Shown here: positions 9,082-16,693 of the stretch, one piece after another | Layout of the letters: the number at the start of each line of letters is the position of its first letter | How positions within the stretch are numbered: the stretch's first letter is position 1 | DNA from: Agrococcus sp. | GTDB lineage: Bacteria; Actinomycetota; Actinomycetes; Actinomycetales; Microbacteriaceae | DNA length: 38,977 nucleotides | NCBI GenBank assembly: GCA_031179215.1 | Contig: JAPSIA010000003.1 | Span: 25,625-64,601, forward strand | Direction of reading: 5' to 3' | The notes under the pieces: model-generated | Databases searched by the model: none | The model's input: the letters and a program-made list of their open reading frames with translations, nothing else | Told to the model about the DNA's origin: nothing | Translations under genes and position numbers: made by a program

Positions 9082-9090
9082 TCACCTCCC
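9082..9090 (-). promoter_or_regulatory. Strong ribosome binding site of fhaA
   Basis: Reading on the minus strand, GGGAGGTGA sits 8 nt before the ATG at 9073. It is a near-complete anti-SD match and overlaps the alternative GTG codon at 9085. It therefore decides the start of fhaA. Confidence 0.8.
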
Positions 9091-9128
9091 TTGCGCCGCC
9101 GACAGCGTACCCGTCGCGACTTGGAACC

Positions 9129-9137
9129 TGATATTCT
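9129..9137 (+). promoter_or_regulatory. Candidate extended -10 promoter of tRNA-Leu
   Basis: TGATATTCT reads as an extended -10 (TG-n-TATTCT). It lies 30 bp before the mature tRNA 5' end, leaving a leader of about 24 nt for RNase P to remove. No good -35 is visible at the right distance, which is common for extended -10 promoters. Confidence 0.45.
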
Positions 9138-9167
9138 CGTGTGGTTGCCCGGTCTTCACCGGGCGTC

Positions 9168-9251
9168 GCGCGAGTGGCGGAATTGGCAGACGCGCTGGCT
9201 TCAGGTGCCAGTGTCCGTACGGACGTGGGGGTTCAAGTCCCCCCTCGCGCA
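9168..9251 (+). tRNA. tRNA-Leu (anticodon CAG)
   Basis: Class II tRNA decoding CUG, the dominant Leu codon in this GC-rich genome. The acceptor stem GCGCGAG (9168-9174) pairs with CTCGCGC (9244-9250), with discriminator A at 9251. The anticodon stem is CTGGC/GCCAG and the loop TTCAGGT places CAG at 9202-9204. A long variable arm (TGTCCGTACGGACG) and the T-arm GGGGG-TTCAAGT-CCCCC complete the cloverleaf. The 3' CCA is not encoded; CGA follows. It lies divergent from fhaA. Confidence 0.97.
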
Positions 9252-9255
9252 CGAC

Positions 9256-9283
9256 AAGGCCCCGGGCTCCACCCCGGGGCCTT
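9256..9283 (+). terminator. Intrinsic terminator of tRNA-Leu
   Basis: AAGGCCCCGGG (9256-9266) pairs with CCCGGGGCCTT (9273-9283): an 11-bp perfect stem with a 6-nt loop, 4 nt after the tRNA. It is followed by a short T/C-rich stretch. It can also serve the alcohol dehydrogenase gene converging from the right. Confidence 0.75.
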
Positions 9284-9349
9284 CTCGCTTGTGCGGCTGC
9301 GCTCCGCGCGCACGACTCGGCAGGTCGCGGGAGCTCGCGCCGCTCGCCG

Positions 9350-10522
9350 TCAGGGCTGCAGCACGACCTTGATGCAGCCGTCCTCCTTCTTCTGGAACGT
9401 CTCGTAGTACTCGGGCGCCTGCTCGAGCGGCACGAGGTGCGTCGTGAGGTCGCCCGTGCCGAGCGGATCGGCCGGGTCCTCGACGAGCGGCAGCAGGGTG
9501 TCGCGCCACGACTGCACGTTGCACTGCCCCATGCGCAGCGTGAGCTGCTTGTCGAACAGCGTCAGCATGGGCATCGGGTCGGCCGAGCCGACGTAGACGC
9601 CGCTGAGCGAGACCGTGCCGCCGCGCCGCACCGCATCGAAGGCGGTGTGGAGCGCCGAGAGCCGGTCGAGCCCCGCGTGGCGCATCATCGGCTTCGCGAG
9701 CAGGTCGGGCAGCGCGCCGACGAGCTGCTGCGCCGTCGCCGCTCCGGGAGCGCCGTGCGCCTCCATGCCGACCGCGTCGACGATCGCGTCGGGACCCCGT
9801 CCATCCGTGAGGTCGCGCAGCGCGTCGACGGCGTCGGGCATGTCGAGCGTCTCGACGCCGTAGCGCTCGGCCATCGCGCGCCGCTCCGGCACGGGCTCGA
9901 CCGCGATCACGCGATGCCCGAGGTGCCGGCCGATCCGCGCGACGAGCTGGCCGACGGGGCCCAGGCCCATGACGCCGAGGGTCTGGCCGGGCTCGAGGCC
10001 CGCGTAGGCGACGCCCTGCCAGGCGGTCGGGAGGATGTCGCTCAGGAAGAGGTAGCGGTCGTCGGCGAGCTCCGAGCCCACCTTCGTCGCGTTGAAGTCG
10101 GCGTGCGGCACGCGCAGGCGCTCGGCCTGGCCGCCGGGCACGGAGCCGTAGAGCGAGGTGTAGCCGTAGAGCGAGGCGCCGGTGCCGCTGTCGCGGTTCT
10201 GCGTCGTCTCGCACTGCGTCGTGAGGCCCTTCGCGCACATGAAGCAGCTGCCGCACGCGATGACGAAGGGGATGACGACGCGGTCGCCGACCTGCAGTGT
10301 CGAGACCGCCGATCCCACCTCCTCCACGATGCCCATGGGCTCGTGGCCGAGGATGTCGCCCTTCTCGAGGAACGGCGCGAAGAGCTCGTAGAGGTGCAGG
10401 TCGGAGCCGCAGATCGCGGTCGACGTGACGCGGATGACCGCGTCGGTCGGCTCCTGGATGACGGGGTCGGGGACCTCCTCGACCGAGACCTTGCGCTTGC
10501 CTTGCCAGGTGAGTGCTCGCAT
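9350..10522 (-). CDS. Zinc-dependent alcohol dehydrogenase (formaldehyde dehydrogenase-like MDR)
   Basis: Medium-chain dehydrogenase/reductase of 390 aa that oxidises an alcohol or aldehyde adduct with NAD(P). Catalytic zinc residues are visible in ICGSDLH and LGHEPMGIVEEVG. The structural zinc loop is CGSCFMCAKGLTTQC (Cys spacing 2-2-7). The Rossmann segment TLGVMGLGPVGQLVARIG follows. An inserted YGYTSLYGSVPGGQAERLRVP segment matches the glutathione-dependent formaldehyde dehydrogenase-like subgroup. The real substrate is not determined by the sequence. The gene starts with ATG, ends 66 bp short of the tRNA terminator, and is separated from the transporter gene upstream by a strong terminator, so it is probably its own unit. 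Confidence 0.9.
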   Translation of the reverse strand: MRALTWQGKRKVSVEEVPDPVIQEPTDAVIRVTSTAICGSDLHLYELFAPFLEKGDILGHEPMGIVEEVGSAVSTLQVGDRVVIPFVIACGSCFMCAKGLTTQCETTQNRDSGTGASLYGYTSLYGSVPGGQAERLRVPHADFNATKVGSELADDRYLFLSDILPTAWQGVAYAGLEPGQTLGVMGLGPVGQLVARIGRHLGHRVIAVEPVPERRAMAERYGVETLDMPDAVDALRDLTDGRGPDAIVDAVGMEAHGAPGAATAQQLVGALPDLLAKPMMRHAGLDRLSALHTAFDAVRRGGTVSLSGVYVGSADPMPMLTLFDKQLTLRMGQCNVQSWRDTLLPLVEDPADPLGTGDLTTHLVPLEQAPEYYETFQKKEDGCIKVVLQP

Positions 10523-10580
10523 GCCCGCGACGCTACGTGCTCGGGCTGGGAGGCGACACCCCCCGAACGCTCAGGAAGAC

Positions 10581-10613
10581 GGCGGATGCGCCCCTCGCGG
10601 GGGCGCATCCGCC
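10581..10613 (-). terminator. Terminator of the MHS transporter gene
   Basis: GGCGGATGCGCCCC (10581-10594) pairs perfectly over 14 bp with GGGGCGCATCCGCC (10600-10613), leaving a 5-nt loop. It begins 13 bp after the transporter stop codon and ends the three-gene cassette transcribed from 14585. No long U-run follows. Confidence 0.75.
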
Positions 10614-10625
10614 GGTCGTCGATCG

Positions 10626-12110
10626 CTAGGCGCCGGAGCGGGGGCGCTTCCGGCCCTCGTGCGCGGCGGCCTGCACCTGCTCGAGCTCGCCGTCGGGGTC
10701 GTGCACCTTGCCGATGAGCTCCTGGCCGATCGCGACGCGGTCGAGGTCGTCGTCGCCCGGCACGACGTTGCCGCGCAGGCTCCGCCCCGCGGTCTCGTTG
10801 AAGGTCCAGATCGCGGCGAGGCCGACGACGCCCGCCGCCGCCATGTAGAAGCCCGGCACGAGGGTCGAGCCCGTCGACTGGATGAGCGACTCGTTGATGA
10901 GGCCCGCGGGCCCGCCCAGCAGCGACGTGGCGACGTTGTACCCGAGGGCGAAGCCCGCGTAGCGCACGGTCGTCGGGAACAGCGCCGGCAGCGACGCCGA
11001 GATGTTGCACAGCAGCATCACGAGGAAGAGGCCGAAGATCGCCAGGCCCAGGATCTGCAGCGCCACCTGCCCCGTGTCGAGGAGCATGATCGCGGGGATC
11101 GAGAAGACCGTGAATCCGGCCGCGGCCGTCAGCAGCACCGGCCGCCTGCCGACGCGGTCGGTGAGGGCCCCGAGCGGGATGATCACGACCATCATCACGA
11201 GCTGCACGCCCACGAGCATGAGCCCCGCTTGCGTCGCGCCCATGTCGAGCGAGGTCGTGAGGTAGGTGGGCATGTAGGTGAGCACGAGGTAGAACGCGGT
11301 GTTGATGAGCACCGTGATGCCCATGATCTTCAGCAGCTGCTTCGGCTGCTGCGTCACGAGGTCGCGCAGCGTCTGCCATGCGCTCGTGCGGGTGTCGTGC
11401 TGGTGCGCCTCGGTGAAGATCTCGGGGTCGTGGAGCTTGGCGCGCATGAGCAGCGCCACGATGCCGAGCGGCAGCGTGATGAGGAACGGCAGGCGCCACC
11501 AGCCCTCCGCCATGCCCTCGGGGCCGACGACGAGCTCGAGGCCCGTGACGAGGATCGCCGCGACGGAGTAGCCGAGCAGCGTGCCGAACTCGAGGAACGA
11601 GCCCCAGAAGCCGCGGCGGTCGTCGGGCGCGTGCTCGGCCATGTAGACGGCGGCTCCGGCGTACTCGCCGCCGGCGGAGAAGCCCTGGATGATGCGCAGC
11701 AGGAACAGCAGCGCGGGCGCGAGCCAGCCGACCTGGTCGTACGTCGGCAGGATGCCGATCGCCGCGGTCGCGACCGAGATCATGAGGATGGTGAAGACGA
11801 GCACCTTCTGGCGCCCGATGCGGTCGCCGAGCGGGCCGAGCACCGCGCCGCCGATGGGGCGGATGAGGAACGAGACGGCGAAGCCGAACAGCGTCCAGAG
11901 GATCGCGTCGTCGCTGCCGCCGAAGATCTGGGTCGAGAGGTGCACGGCGAGGTAGCCGTAGATGCCGTAGTCGAACCACTCGATCGCGTTGCCCGCCATC
12001 GCGCCCATGACCGACTTGCGCACGGTCTTGCGCTGGATGGGGGAGAGGTCGATCTCGCGCGTGATGGGCGGCGGCTCGATGGGATGCTGCGCTGCTGGGT
12101 GCTCGGTCAT
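10626..12110 (-). CDS. MFS transporter, metabolite:H+ symporter (MHS) family, ProP-like
   Basis: Polytopic secondary transporter of 494 aa with about 12 hydrophobic segments. MHS-type marks are NAIEWFDYGIYGYLA at the first helix, GPLGDRIGRQKVL in loop 2-3, and RIIQGFSAGGEYAGAAVYMAEH in helices 4-5. The family includes ProP (proline, betaine, ectoine), KgtP, citrate and shikimate carriers. It follows the M24 and M20 hydrolase genes after a 52-bp gap on the same strand, so it is probably the importer of their substrate. The ATG at 12110 has GGAAAGGG 8 nt upstream. A TTG at 12128 in the same frame is less likely. The substrate is inferred as ectoine or a related compatible solute, not shown. Confidence 0.88.
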   Translation of the reverse strand: MTEHPAAQHPIEPPPITREIDLSPIQRKTVRKSVMGAMAGNAIEWFDYGIYGYLAVHLSTQIFGGSDDAILWTLFGFAVSFLIRPIGGAVLGPLGDRIGRQKVLVFTILMISVATAAIGILPTYDQVGWLAPALLFLLRIIQGFSAGGEYAGAAVYMAEHAPDDRRGFWGSFLEFGTLLGYSVAAILVTGLELVVGPEGMAEGWWRLPFLITLPLGIVALLMRAKLHDPEIFTEAHQHDTRTSAWQTLRDLVTQQPKQLLKIMGITVLINTAFYLVLTYMPTYLTTSLDMGATQAGLMLVGVQLVMMVVIIPLGALTDRVGRRPVLLTAAAGFTVFSIPAIMLLDTGQVALQILGLAIFGLFLVMLLCNISASLPALFPTTVRYAGFALGYNVATSLLGGPAGLINESLIQSTGSTLVPGFYMAAAGVVGLAAIWTFNETAGRSLRGNVVPGDDDLDRVAIGQELIGKVHDPDGELEQVQAAAHEGRKRPRSGA

Positions 12111-12162
12111 GGCCGTATCCCTTTCCAAGATGGGGTGGATCGTGCTTGCGTCGTGCAGGGGT

Positions 12163-13413
12163 TCAATGCTGGTGCGGGGCCCCGTGCAGGTCCATGAGCA
12201 TGCGAGTGTACGCGCGCGCCGCGGTGCCGAGGTCGGCGATGCGCACGCGCTCGTCGGGCTGATGCGCCTGGCCGGTGATGTCGCCGGGGCCGAGGATGAC
12301 CGTGGGGCAGCCGTGGCGCTGCGCGATGAACCCGCCCTCGCACGCCGCCGTCCACGCCTCGACGGGCGCGGCGGCGCCCTCGGCCGTGAGCGCGGCGACC
12401 GCCGTCTGCGCGAGCGGATGCGTCGGGTCCGTCTCGAAGCCCGGCATCTCCATGAGCAGCGCGGCGCGAGCGGTGCAGCCGGAGCCCTCGAGCGCCGCGT
12501 CGATGCCCGCCTCGAGCTCCCGGAGCGCCTCGGCGCCCGTCTCGCCGGGCATGAGGCGGCGGTCGACGAGCAGCGTGCAGCGGTCGGGGACGATGGAGGT
12601 GCCGTGGCCGCCCTCGATGCGGCCGACGCTCCACGTCGCCGAGCCGAGCAGCCCTGTCGCCCCCGCGCGCAGCCGCTCGTGGTCCTCGGCGATCCAGGTC
12701 GCGATGCGCGCGGCGGTCGTGATGGCGCTCGCGCCGTCCTCGGGCCGGCCGGCGTGCGCGGCGCGCCCCGAGACCTCGATCTCGAGGTTCGCGGCGCCGC
12801 GGCACGCGATCACGACCGCGAGGTCGGTCGGCTCTGCGACGATGCACGCGCGGTAGCGCTCGATCGGCTCCGCGTCGCTCGCGAGCTGCGCCTGGATGCC
12901 GGTCGCGAGGTCCTCCTCGTCGACCGTCACGATGAGCTCGAGCGGCAGCTCCGGCCGCACGCGGTGCACGGCCGCGAGCGCCTGCAGGGCCGCGGCGATG
13001 CCGCCCTTCATGTCGGCGGCGCCGCGCCCGGTGAGCCAGCCGTCGGCGACGCGCGGGCTGAAGGGGCTCGCCGTCCAGCCCGTGCCGGCGGGCACGACGT
13101 CGCTGTGCCCGAGCATGAGCACGCCCGGGAGCTCCGGGCTCGGGTCGGGACCGAAGCGGATCGAGAGGTTGGGGCGATCTGGCGCGACGGTCGTGCGGCG
13201 CGAGCGCGCGCCGAGGCGCGAGGCGATCGTCTCGAGCACCCGCACGGCGGCGAGCTCGGTGCCGCCGGGGTTCTCGCTCGCCGCGAGGATGAGGGATGAG
13301 GCGTCGGCGACGATCGTCGCCTCGTCGATGAGGGCGAGGGCGCGCTCGGCGTCGGGGCGCTCGTACCCGGGGACCGCGCCGTGCCCGCCGGCGCGACCGC
13401 GCCCATCCGTCAC
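12163..13413 (-). CDS. M20-family zinc amidohydrolase (acetylornithine deacetylase-like)
   Basis: Cytoplasmic di-zinc hydrolase of 416 aa that cleaves an N-acyl or peptide bond. Family motifs are complete: GHSDVVP (His103, Asp105), GRGAADMKGG (bridging Asp134), TVDEED (catalytic Glu166 and metal Glu167), and AEPTDL (Glu194). The late His lies in GQAHQPDERV, and the lid domain has GRAAHAGRPEDG. The sequence type is ArgE/DapE. The GTG start at 13413 overlaps the upstream M24 stop as GTGA, with AAGGAGG just ahead, so the two are translationally coupled. Because its partner looks like ectoine hydrolase, it may deacetylate N-acetyl-2,4-diaminobutyrate in place of the usual DoeB/EutE. Another N-acyl amino acid or a dipeptide is the alternative. 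Confidence 0.88.
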   Translation of the reverse strand: MTDGRGRAGGHGAVPGYERPDAERALALIDEATIVADASSLILAASENPGGTELAAVRVLETIASRLGARSRRTTVAPDRPNLSIRFGPDPSPELPGVLMLGHSDVVPAGTGWTASPFSPRVADGWLTGRGAADMKGGIAAALQALAAVHRVRPELPLELIVTVDEEDLATGIQAQLASDAEPIERYRACIVAEPTDLAVVIACRGAANLEIEVSGRAAHAGRPEDGASAITTAARIATWIAEDHERLRAGATGLLGSATWSVGRIEGGHGTSIVPDRCTLLVDRRLMPGETGAEALRELEAGIDAALEGSGCTARAALLMEMPGFETDPTHPLAQTAVAALTAEGAAAPVEAWTAACEGGFIAQRHGCPTVILGPGDITGQAHQPDERVRIADLGTAARAYTRMLMDLHGAPHQH

Positions 13414-14585
13414 GAGGCCTCCTTGACGATGAGCTCCCGCGGCGCGTCGGTGAGCACCTCGACGCCCGACTCGGTGAGCGCGACCGACTCGCTGAGCTCG
13501 CAGCCGTAGCCCGACATCCACATGCCCGCGATGACGTGCAGGCACATGCCCGGCTCGAGCACATGATGCTCGTCGCCGCGGATGGAGACGGTGCGCTCGC
13601 CCCAGTCGGGCGGGTAGCCGATGCCGATGGAGTAGCCCAGCCGCGAGGGCTTCTCGATGCCCTGCTTCGCGATGTGCGACTGCCAGATCGCGTGCACCTC
13701 CGCGATCGAGCGGCCGGGGCGCAGCCCTGCGAGCACGAGCTCGAGGCCCTCGGCGGCGACGGCGGCCACGCGCTCGAGCTCGGCGTCGGGCCGCCCGAGC
13801 GAGAGCGTGCGCGCGAGCGGCGCGTGGTAGCGCCGGTGCGCGCCCGCGAGCTCGATCGAGACCGCCTCGCCCGCGCCGAGCCGGCGGGCGCTGAACGTCA
13901 TGTGCGGCGTGTCTGCGCTCTCGCCCGTCGGGAGCATCGGCACGATCGCGGGGTAGTCGCCCTCGGCGCCGTCGACGCCCGTCGCCTGCGCGAACTGGAT
14001 GGCGGCCGCGACGTCGTTGAGCCGCGCTCCCGCGCGGGCGGCGTCGATGCCGGCGCGCATCGCGGCGGAGGCGACCCTGCCGGCCGCGCGCATGAGCTCG
14101 AGCTCGTACGGGCTCTTCACGATCCGCACCCAGTTGACGAGGTCGTGGGCGTCGACGAGCTGCCAGTCGGGCAGGCCCTGCTGGAGCGCGAGGAAGGAGC
14201 GCACCGAGAGGAAGTGCGCCTCGCCCTCGTAGCCGACGCGAGCGCGGCCGCCGAAGCCGTGGGCGCGCAGCTGCTCGGCGGCCCAGTCGAAGGGGTGCGC
14301 GTCGCGCCGGTGCACGAGCGACTCCGGGTAGCCGAGGATGCGCTCCGGCGGCGTCGCGGCCGTGCGGTGCGCGCCGCCCGCGTCCATCGCGCGCATGATG
14401 AGCAGCGGCTCGCCCTCGAGCGGCACGAACAGCAGCTGCGGCATGTAGAACGACCACGCGTCGTAGCCCGTGAGGTAGTGCAGGTTCGCCGGGTCGACGA
14501 CCACGAGGCCGTCGAGGCCGTCGCGCTCCATGCGGGCTCGCGTCCGCGCGAGTCGACCGGCCAGCTCGTCAGCGCTCGCAGCCAT
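13410..14585 (-). CDS. M24-family hydrolase, probable ectoine hydrolase (DoeA/EutD-like)
   Basis: Creatinase/prolidase-fold hydrolase of 391 aa. The N-terminal domain has YLTGYDAWSFYMPQ (residues 37-50), then RAMDAGGAHRT and GYPESLV with a following HPFDW. I recognise this pattern from ectoine hydrolases, which open the ectoine ring to N-acetyl-2,4-diaminobutyrate. The C-terminal pita-bread domain carries PHMTFSARRLGAGEAVSIEL. There the two Asp metal ligands of M24 peptidases are replaced (Glu in SIELAG, His in RRYHAPLART), as in metal-free creatinase. A late GIGYPPDWGERT segment precedes the C-terminal LHVIAGMW. It is first in the operon with the M20 enzyme (4-bp overlap) and the MHS transporter. 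The ATG at 14585 has GGGGAGG 5 nt upstream. A Xaa-Pro peptidase is less likely given the lost ligands. Confidence 0.8.
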   Translation of the reverse strand: MAASADELAGRLARTRARMERDGLDGLVVVDPANLHYLTGYDAWSFYMPQLLFVPLEGEPLLIMRAMDAGGAHRTAATPPERILGYPESLVHRRDAHPFDWAAEQLRAHGFGGRARVGYEGEAHFLSVRSFLALQQGLPDWQLVDAHDLVNWVRIVKSPYELELMRAAGRVASAAMRAGIDAARAGARLNDVAAAIQFAQATGVDGAEGDYPAIVPMLPTGESADTPHMTFSARRLGAGEAVSIELAGAHRRYHAPLARTLSLGRPDAELERVAAVAAEGLELVLAGLRPGRSIAEVHAIWQSHIAKQGIEKPSRLGYSIGIGYPPDWGERTVSIRGDEHHVLEPGMCLHVIAGMWMSGYGCELSESVALTESGVEVLTDAPRELIVKEAS

Positions 14586-15048
14586 GCGCCCCTCCCCTTC
14601 TCCGTGTCGCCACCCTACGGCCGATCGCTGGAGACGGGAGCGGCGCGGGGTACGCGTGGCGGGAGCGCGTTGCGGGGTGCCAGGGCCGCGCGCCTCGGCG
14701 CGAACCTGCACCGGTTGGCTGCCTCGGGGGCGGGGAGGTGGCCGTTCGGTGCAGGTGGGGCGTGGGGCGCCGGGGGACCTGCACGAGGTGGTTGCGTCGG
14801 GGGCGGGGAGGCGGCCGTCCGGTGCAGGTGGGGGCGTGGGGCGCCCGGGGGACCTGCACGGGGTGGCTGCTTCGGGGGTGGGGAGGTGGCCGTTCGGTGC
14901 ACGTGGGGGCGTGGGGCGTCGGGGGGCCTGCACGAGGTGGCTGCCTCGGGGCGGAGGAGGCGGCCGTTCGGTGCAGGTGGCTGGGCTGGCGGCGGAGCGG
15001 TCGACGGCCGGGGAGCGGTCGCGGTCGCGGCCGCAGTACCCGGAAGGA
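14586..15048. other. 463-bp gene-free interval upstream of the DoeA-like gene
   Basis: This interval between the M24 gene and the isoaspartyl methyltransferase gene holds the tandem array at 14704-14979 and nothing else I can name. The G-rich strand is strongly biased over the array. Long open frames cross it, but the repeat lengths (73, 75, 74 bp) shift frame from unit to unit, so I do not call a gene. The promoter of the M24 operon should lie at 14590-14703, yet no clear -35/-10 pair is visible. Confidence 0.6.
14704..14979. repeat. Tandem array of almost four 73-75-bp units with inverted ends
   Basis: Unit starts are at 14704, 14777, 14852 and 14926, the last being partial. Each unit begins with ACCTGCAC (GCCTGCAC in unit 4). 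It continues through a conserved GTGGCTGC-TCGGGGGCGGGGAGG core, then CGGCCGTTCG, and reaches GTGCAGGT about 44 bp later. The two ends are inverted repeats of each other, 10 bp in unit 1 (ACCTGCACCG/CGGTGCAGGT). A 20-23-bp GGGGCGTGGGGCGCCGGG linker joins successive modules. Unit 3 has GTGCACG instead of GTGCAGG. The linkers are as conserved as the modules, so this is not a CRISPR array. Confidence 0.85.
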
Positions 15049-15645
15049 TCACCCGCGCAGCGGCACGAAGGCGTAGCCCGTGCCGTCGGTGCGCACGTGC
15101 GGCCGGCCGTCGCGCACGTCGACCACGAGCATCGCGCCGGCGACGGGCGCCACCATGCGGCCTCCCTCGGCGAGCTGCGCGACGAGGGCGTCGGGCAGCC
15201 GGCCGAAGTCGGCCGAGACGAGGATGCGATCCCACGGGGCGTCCTCGGGCAGGCCGAGGATGCCGTCGGTCGCCTGGCGGATGCGCGGGGCGGGTCGTCC
15301 CGTCGATGCGGCGTGGGCGGCGAGGTTGCCGTTGCCCTGCTCGACGAGCTGCGGCACGAGCTCGACCCCCACGGCCTCGGCGCCGAGCTCGGCGAGGATC
15401 GCGGTGGTCCAGCCGGAGCCGGCCCCCACGTCGAGCACGCGGTGCCCGGGTCGCGCGTCGAGCAGCTCGAGCATGCGCGCGACGGTCGAGGGCTGGGAGT
15501 TCGTGGCGTCCCAGCCGATGCCGATCGGGCGGTCGACGCTGGCGAGGTGCCGCACGCTCGGGGGCAGGAACGTGCGGCGGGCGGCGACGCGCATGGCCTC
15601 GCGCACGCGCTCGGCCGTCTCGCGCGGCACCGGCAGCTCCCTCAT
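15049..15645 (-). CDS. pcm: Protein-L-isoaspartate O-methyltransferase family
   Basis: SAM-dependent methyltransferase of 198 aa that repairs isoaspartyl residues in aged proteins. Visible motifs are IGIGWDATNSQPSTVARML (the PCMT substrate loop, with ATNSQPST in place of the usual QTISQP), VLDVGAGSGWTTAILAELG (SAM motif I), and GVELVPQLVEQG. A later part reads WDRILVSADFGRLPDALVAQL, then GGRMVAPV. The C-terminus ends in YAFVPLRG, a family-typical ending. The ATG at 15645 was chosen; a TTG at 15741 would add 32 unconserved residues and cross an inverted repeat. No strong SD is visible. It appears to be a single-gene unit. Confidence 0.9.
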   Translation of the reverse strand: MRELPVPRETAERVREAMRVAARRTFLPPSVRHLASVDRPIGIGWDATNSQPSTVARMLELLDARPGHRVLDVGAGSGWTTAILAELGAEAVGVELVPQLVEQGNGNLAAHAASTGRPAPRIRQATDGILGLPEDAPWDRILVSADFGRLPDALVAQLAEGGRMVAPVAGAMLVVDVRDGRPHVRTDGTGYAFVPLRG

Positions 15646-15701
15646 GCCCGGCAGGCTACGCCGCGCGGCACGGCCGGTCGAGGGTGGCCGCTCGTCGGGG
15701 A

Positions 15702-15777
15702 CAGCGGTGCGGGTTGGCTCAGTGCGCTTGCTCGTCTGCAACGACTGGTGTGAACGCCTGGTCGACCCGCACCGCTG
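15702..15777. repeat. 13-bp perfect inverted repeat with 50-nt loop
   Basis: CAGCGGTGCGGGT (15702-15714) is repeated in inverted form as ACCCGCACCGCTG (15765-15777). The 50 nt between them are less GC-rich and unrelated to the flanks. It lies in the 213-bp gap upstream of pcm, between pcm and the DUF3159 gene. No T-run follows, so a simple terminator is unlikely. Confidence 0.65.
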
Positions 15778-15858
15778 ACTTGCCCGGCACTGTACGCCCG
15801 CTCCGGGATCCCCGCAATGGCGCTTCCCCGGGCTGTGGAGACCGCAGGCGGCACCGCC

Positions 15859-16596
15859 TCAGCCGGCGGCCGAGACCTGCGGCTTGCGGATGCCGGGGTG
15901 CTGCTTCGGGATGGCGGCGAACAGCACCCAACCCGAGACCGCGACGCACGCCACGATGAGCGGGTAGGTGAGCGCGACGCGCATGATCGCGAGCCACGTC
16001 GCTTCGTCGAGCCACCACAGCACCGAGAACACGACGACGCGGATGACGTACTGCAGCACCCAGATCCACGAGGCGCGGCGATACGCGCGCAGCAGCACCG
16101 GGTCCTTGCGCCAGCGCGTCTGCGTGCCGATGAGCCCGCCGACGATGACGCCGAGGAAGGGCCAGCCGACGACGATCGAGATCGTCCAGGCGAGCGCGCT
16201 CGCGGCATTCGAGAGCAGCTGGACGAGGAAGAAGTTGCGCGCCTCGCCGGTGGAGGAGGCGATGAGCGCCGCGACGATCGTCGCGAGCATGCCGATGAGC
16301 ACGGCGCGGGGCTGGCGCCGACCGACGAGGGCGACGACGAGCGTCGCGGCGCTCGCGATGAGCGACCAGACAACGGCGGCGAGCAGCTCGCCGCCGCTCG
16401 CGAGCCAGGCGACGAGGAAGGCGACGGGCGGGGTGCTGCCCTCGAGCGCTGCCCTGCCGCCGCCGAGCAGCCGCGCGAGCGACTCCTCGCGCGTCGGATC
16501 GCCGTCGGCGTCGAAGCGGGCGTCGGGCGCTGCGGCGAGCGGCCGGTCGGTCTCGTCGGGGCCCGGGACGGGGCCCGTGCGCGGCTCGGCGCTCAT
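15859..16596 (-). CDS. DUF3159-family membrane protein
   Basis: Actinobacterial membrane protein of 245 aa and unknown function. An N-terminal acidic/Pro-rich stretch of about 40 residues and an amphipathic LARLLGGGRAALEG segment precede five or six hydrophobic helices. The conserved family core includes GWPFLGVIVGGLIGTQTRWRKD, then LLRAYRRASWIWVLQYVIR, and LTYPLIVACVAVSGWVL. The last helix ends in a short basic tail (KQHPGIRKPQ). The ATG start has only a weak G-rich SD. It follows zwf on the same strand after a 97-bp gap, with no shared function evident. Confidence 0.85.
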   Translation of the reverse strand: MSAEPRTGPVPGPDETDRPLAAAPDARFDADGDPTREESLARLLGGGRAALEGSTPPVAFLVAWLASGGELLAAVVWSLIASAATLVVALVGRRQPRAVLIGMLATIVAALIASSTGEARNFFLVQLLSNAASALAWTISIVVGWPFLGVIVGGLIGTQTRWRKDPVLLRAYRRASWIWVLQYVIRVVVFSVLWWLDEATWLAIMRVALTYPLIVACVAVSGWVLFAAIPKQHPGIRKPQVSAAG

Positions 16597-16693
16597 GCCG
16601 ACCCCGCCCTCGCGATGGCGCGATGCAGAGCTGCGGGCATGGGTTCAGGCTATCGGCGGCCGTCCCGAGGCGACAGCGTGGCGGCATCTCTCG

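Noticed and set aside
9074-9085. GTG at 9085 as the fhaA start
   Set aside because: The SD overlaps it; the ATG at 9073 has ideal spacing and family-like MG-LD.
14586-14933. N-terminal extension of the M24 protein through the repeat array
   Set aside because: Pro-rich, frame-shifting repeats; the ATG at 14585 has a good SD and matches family starts.
14704-14979. CRISPR array
   Set aside because: Would-be spacers are as conserved as the repeats, units are 73-75 bp, and no cas genes are present.
15646-15741. TTG at 15741 as the pcm start
   Set aside because: It adds an unconserved basic segment and runs through the inverted repeat; the ATG at 15645 suits the family length.
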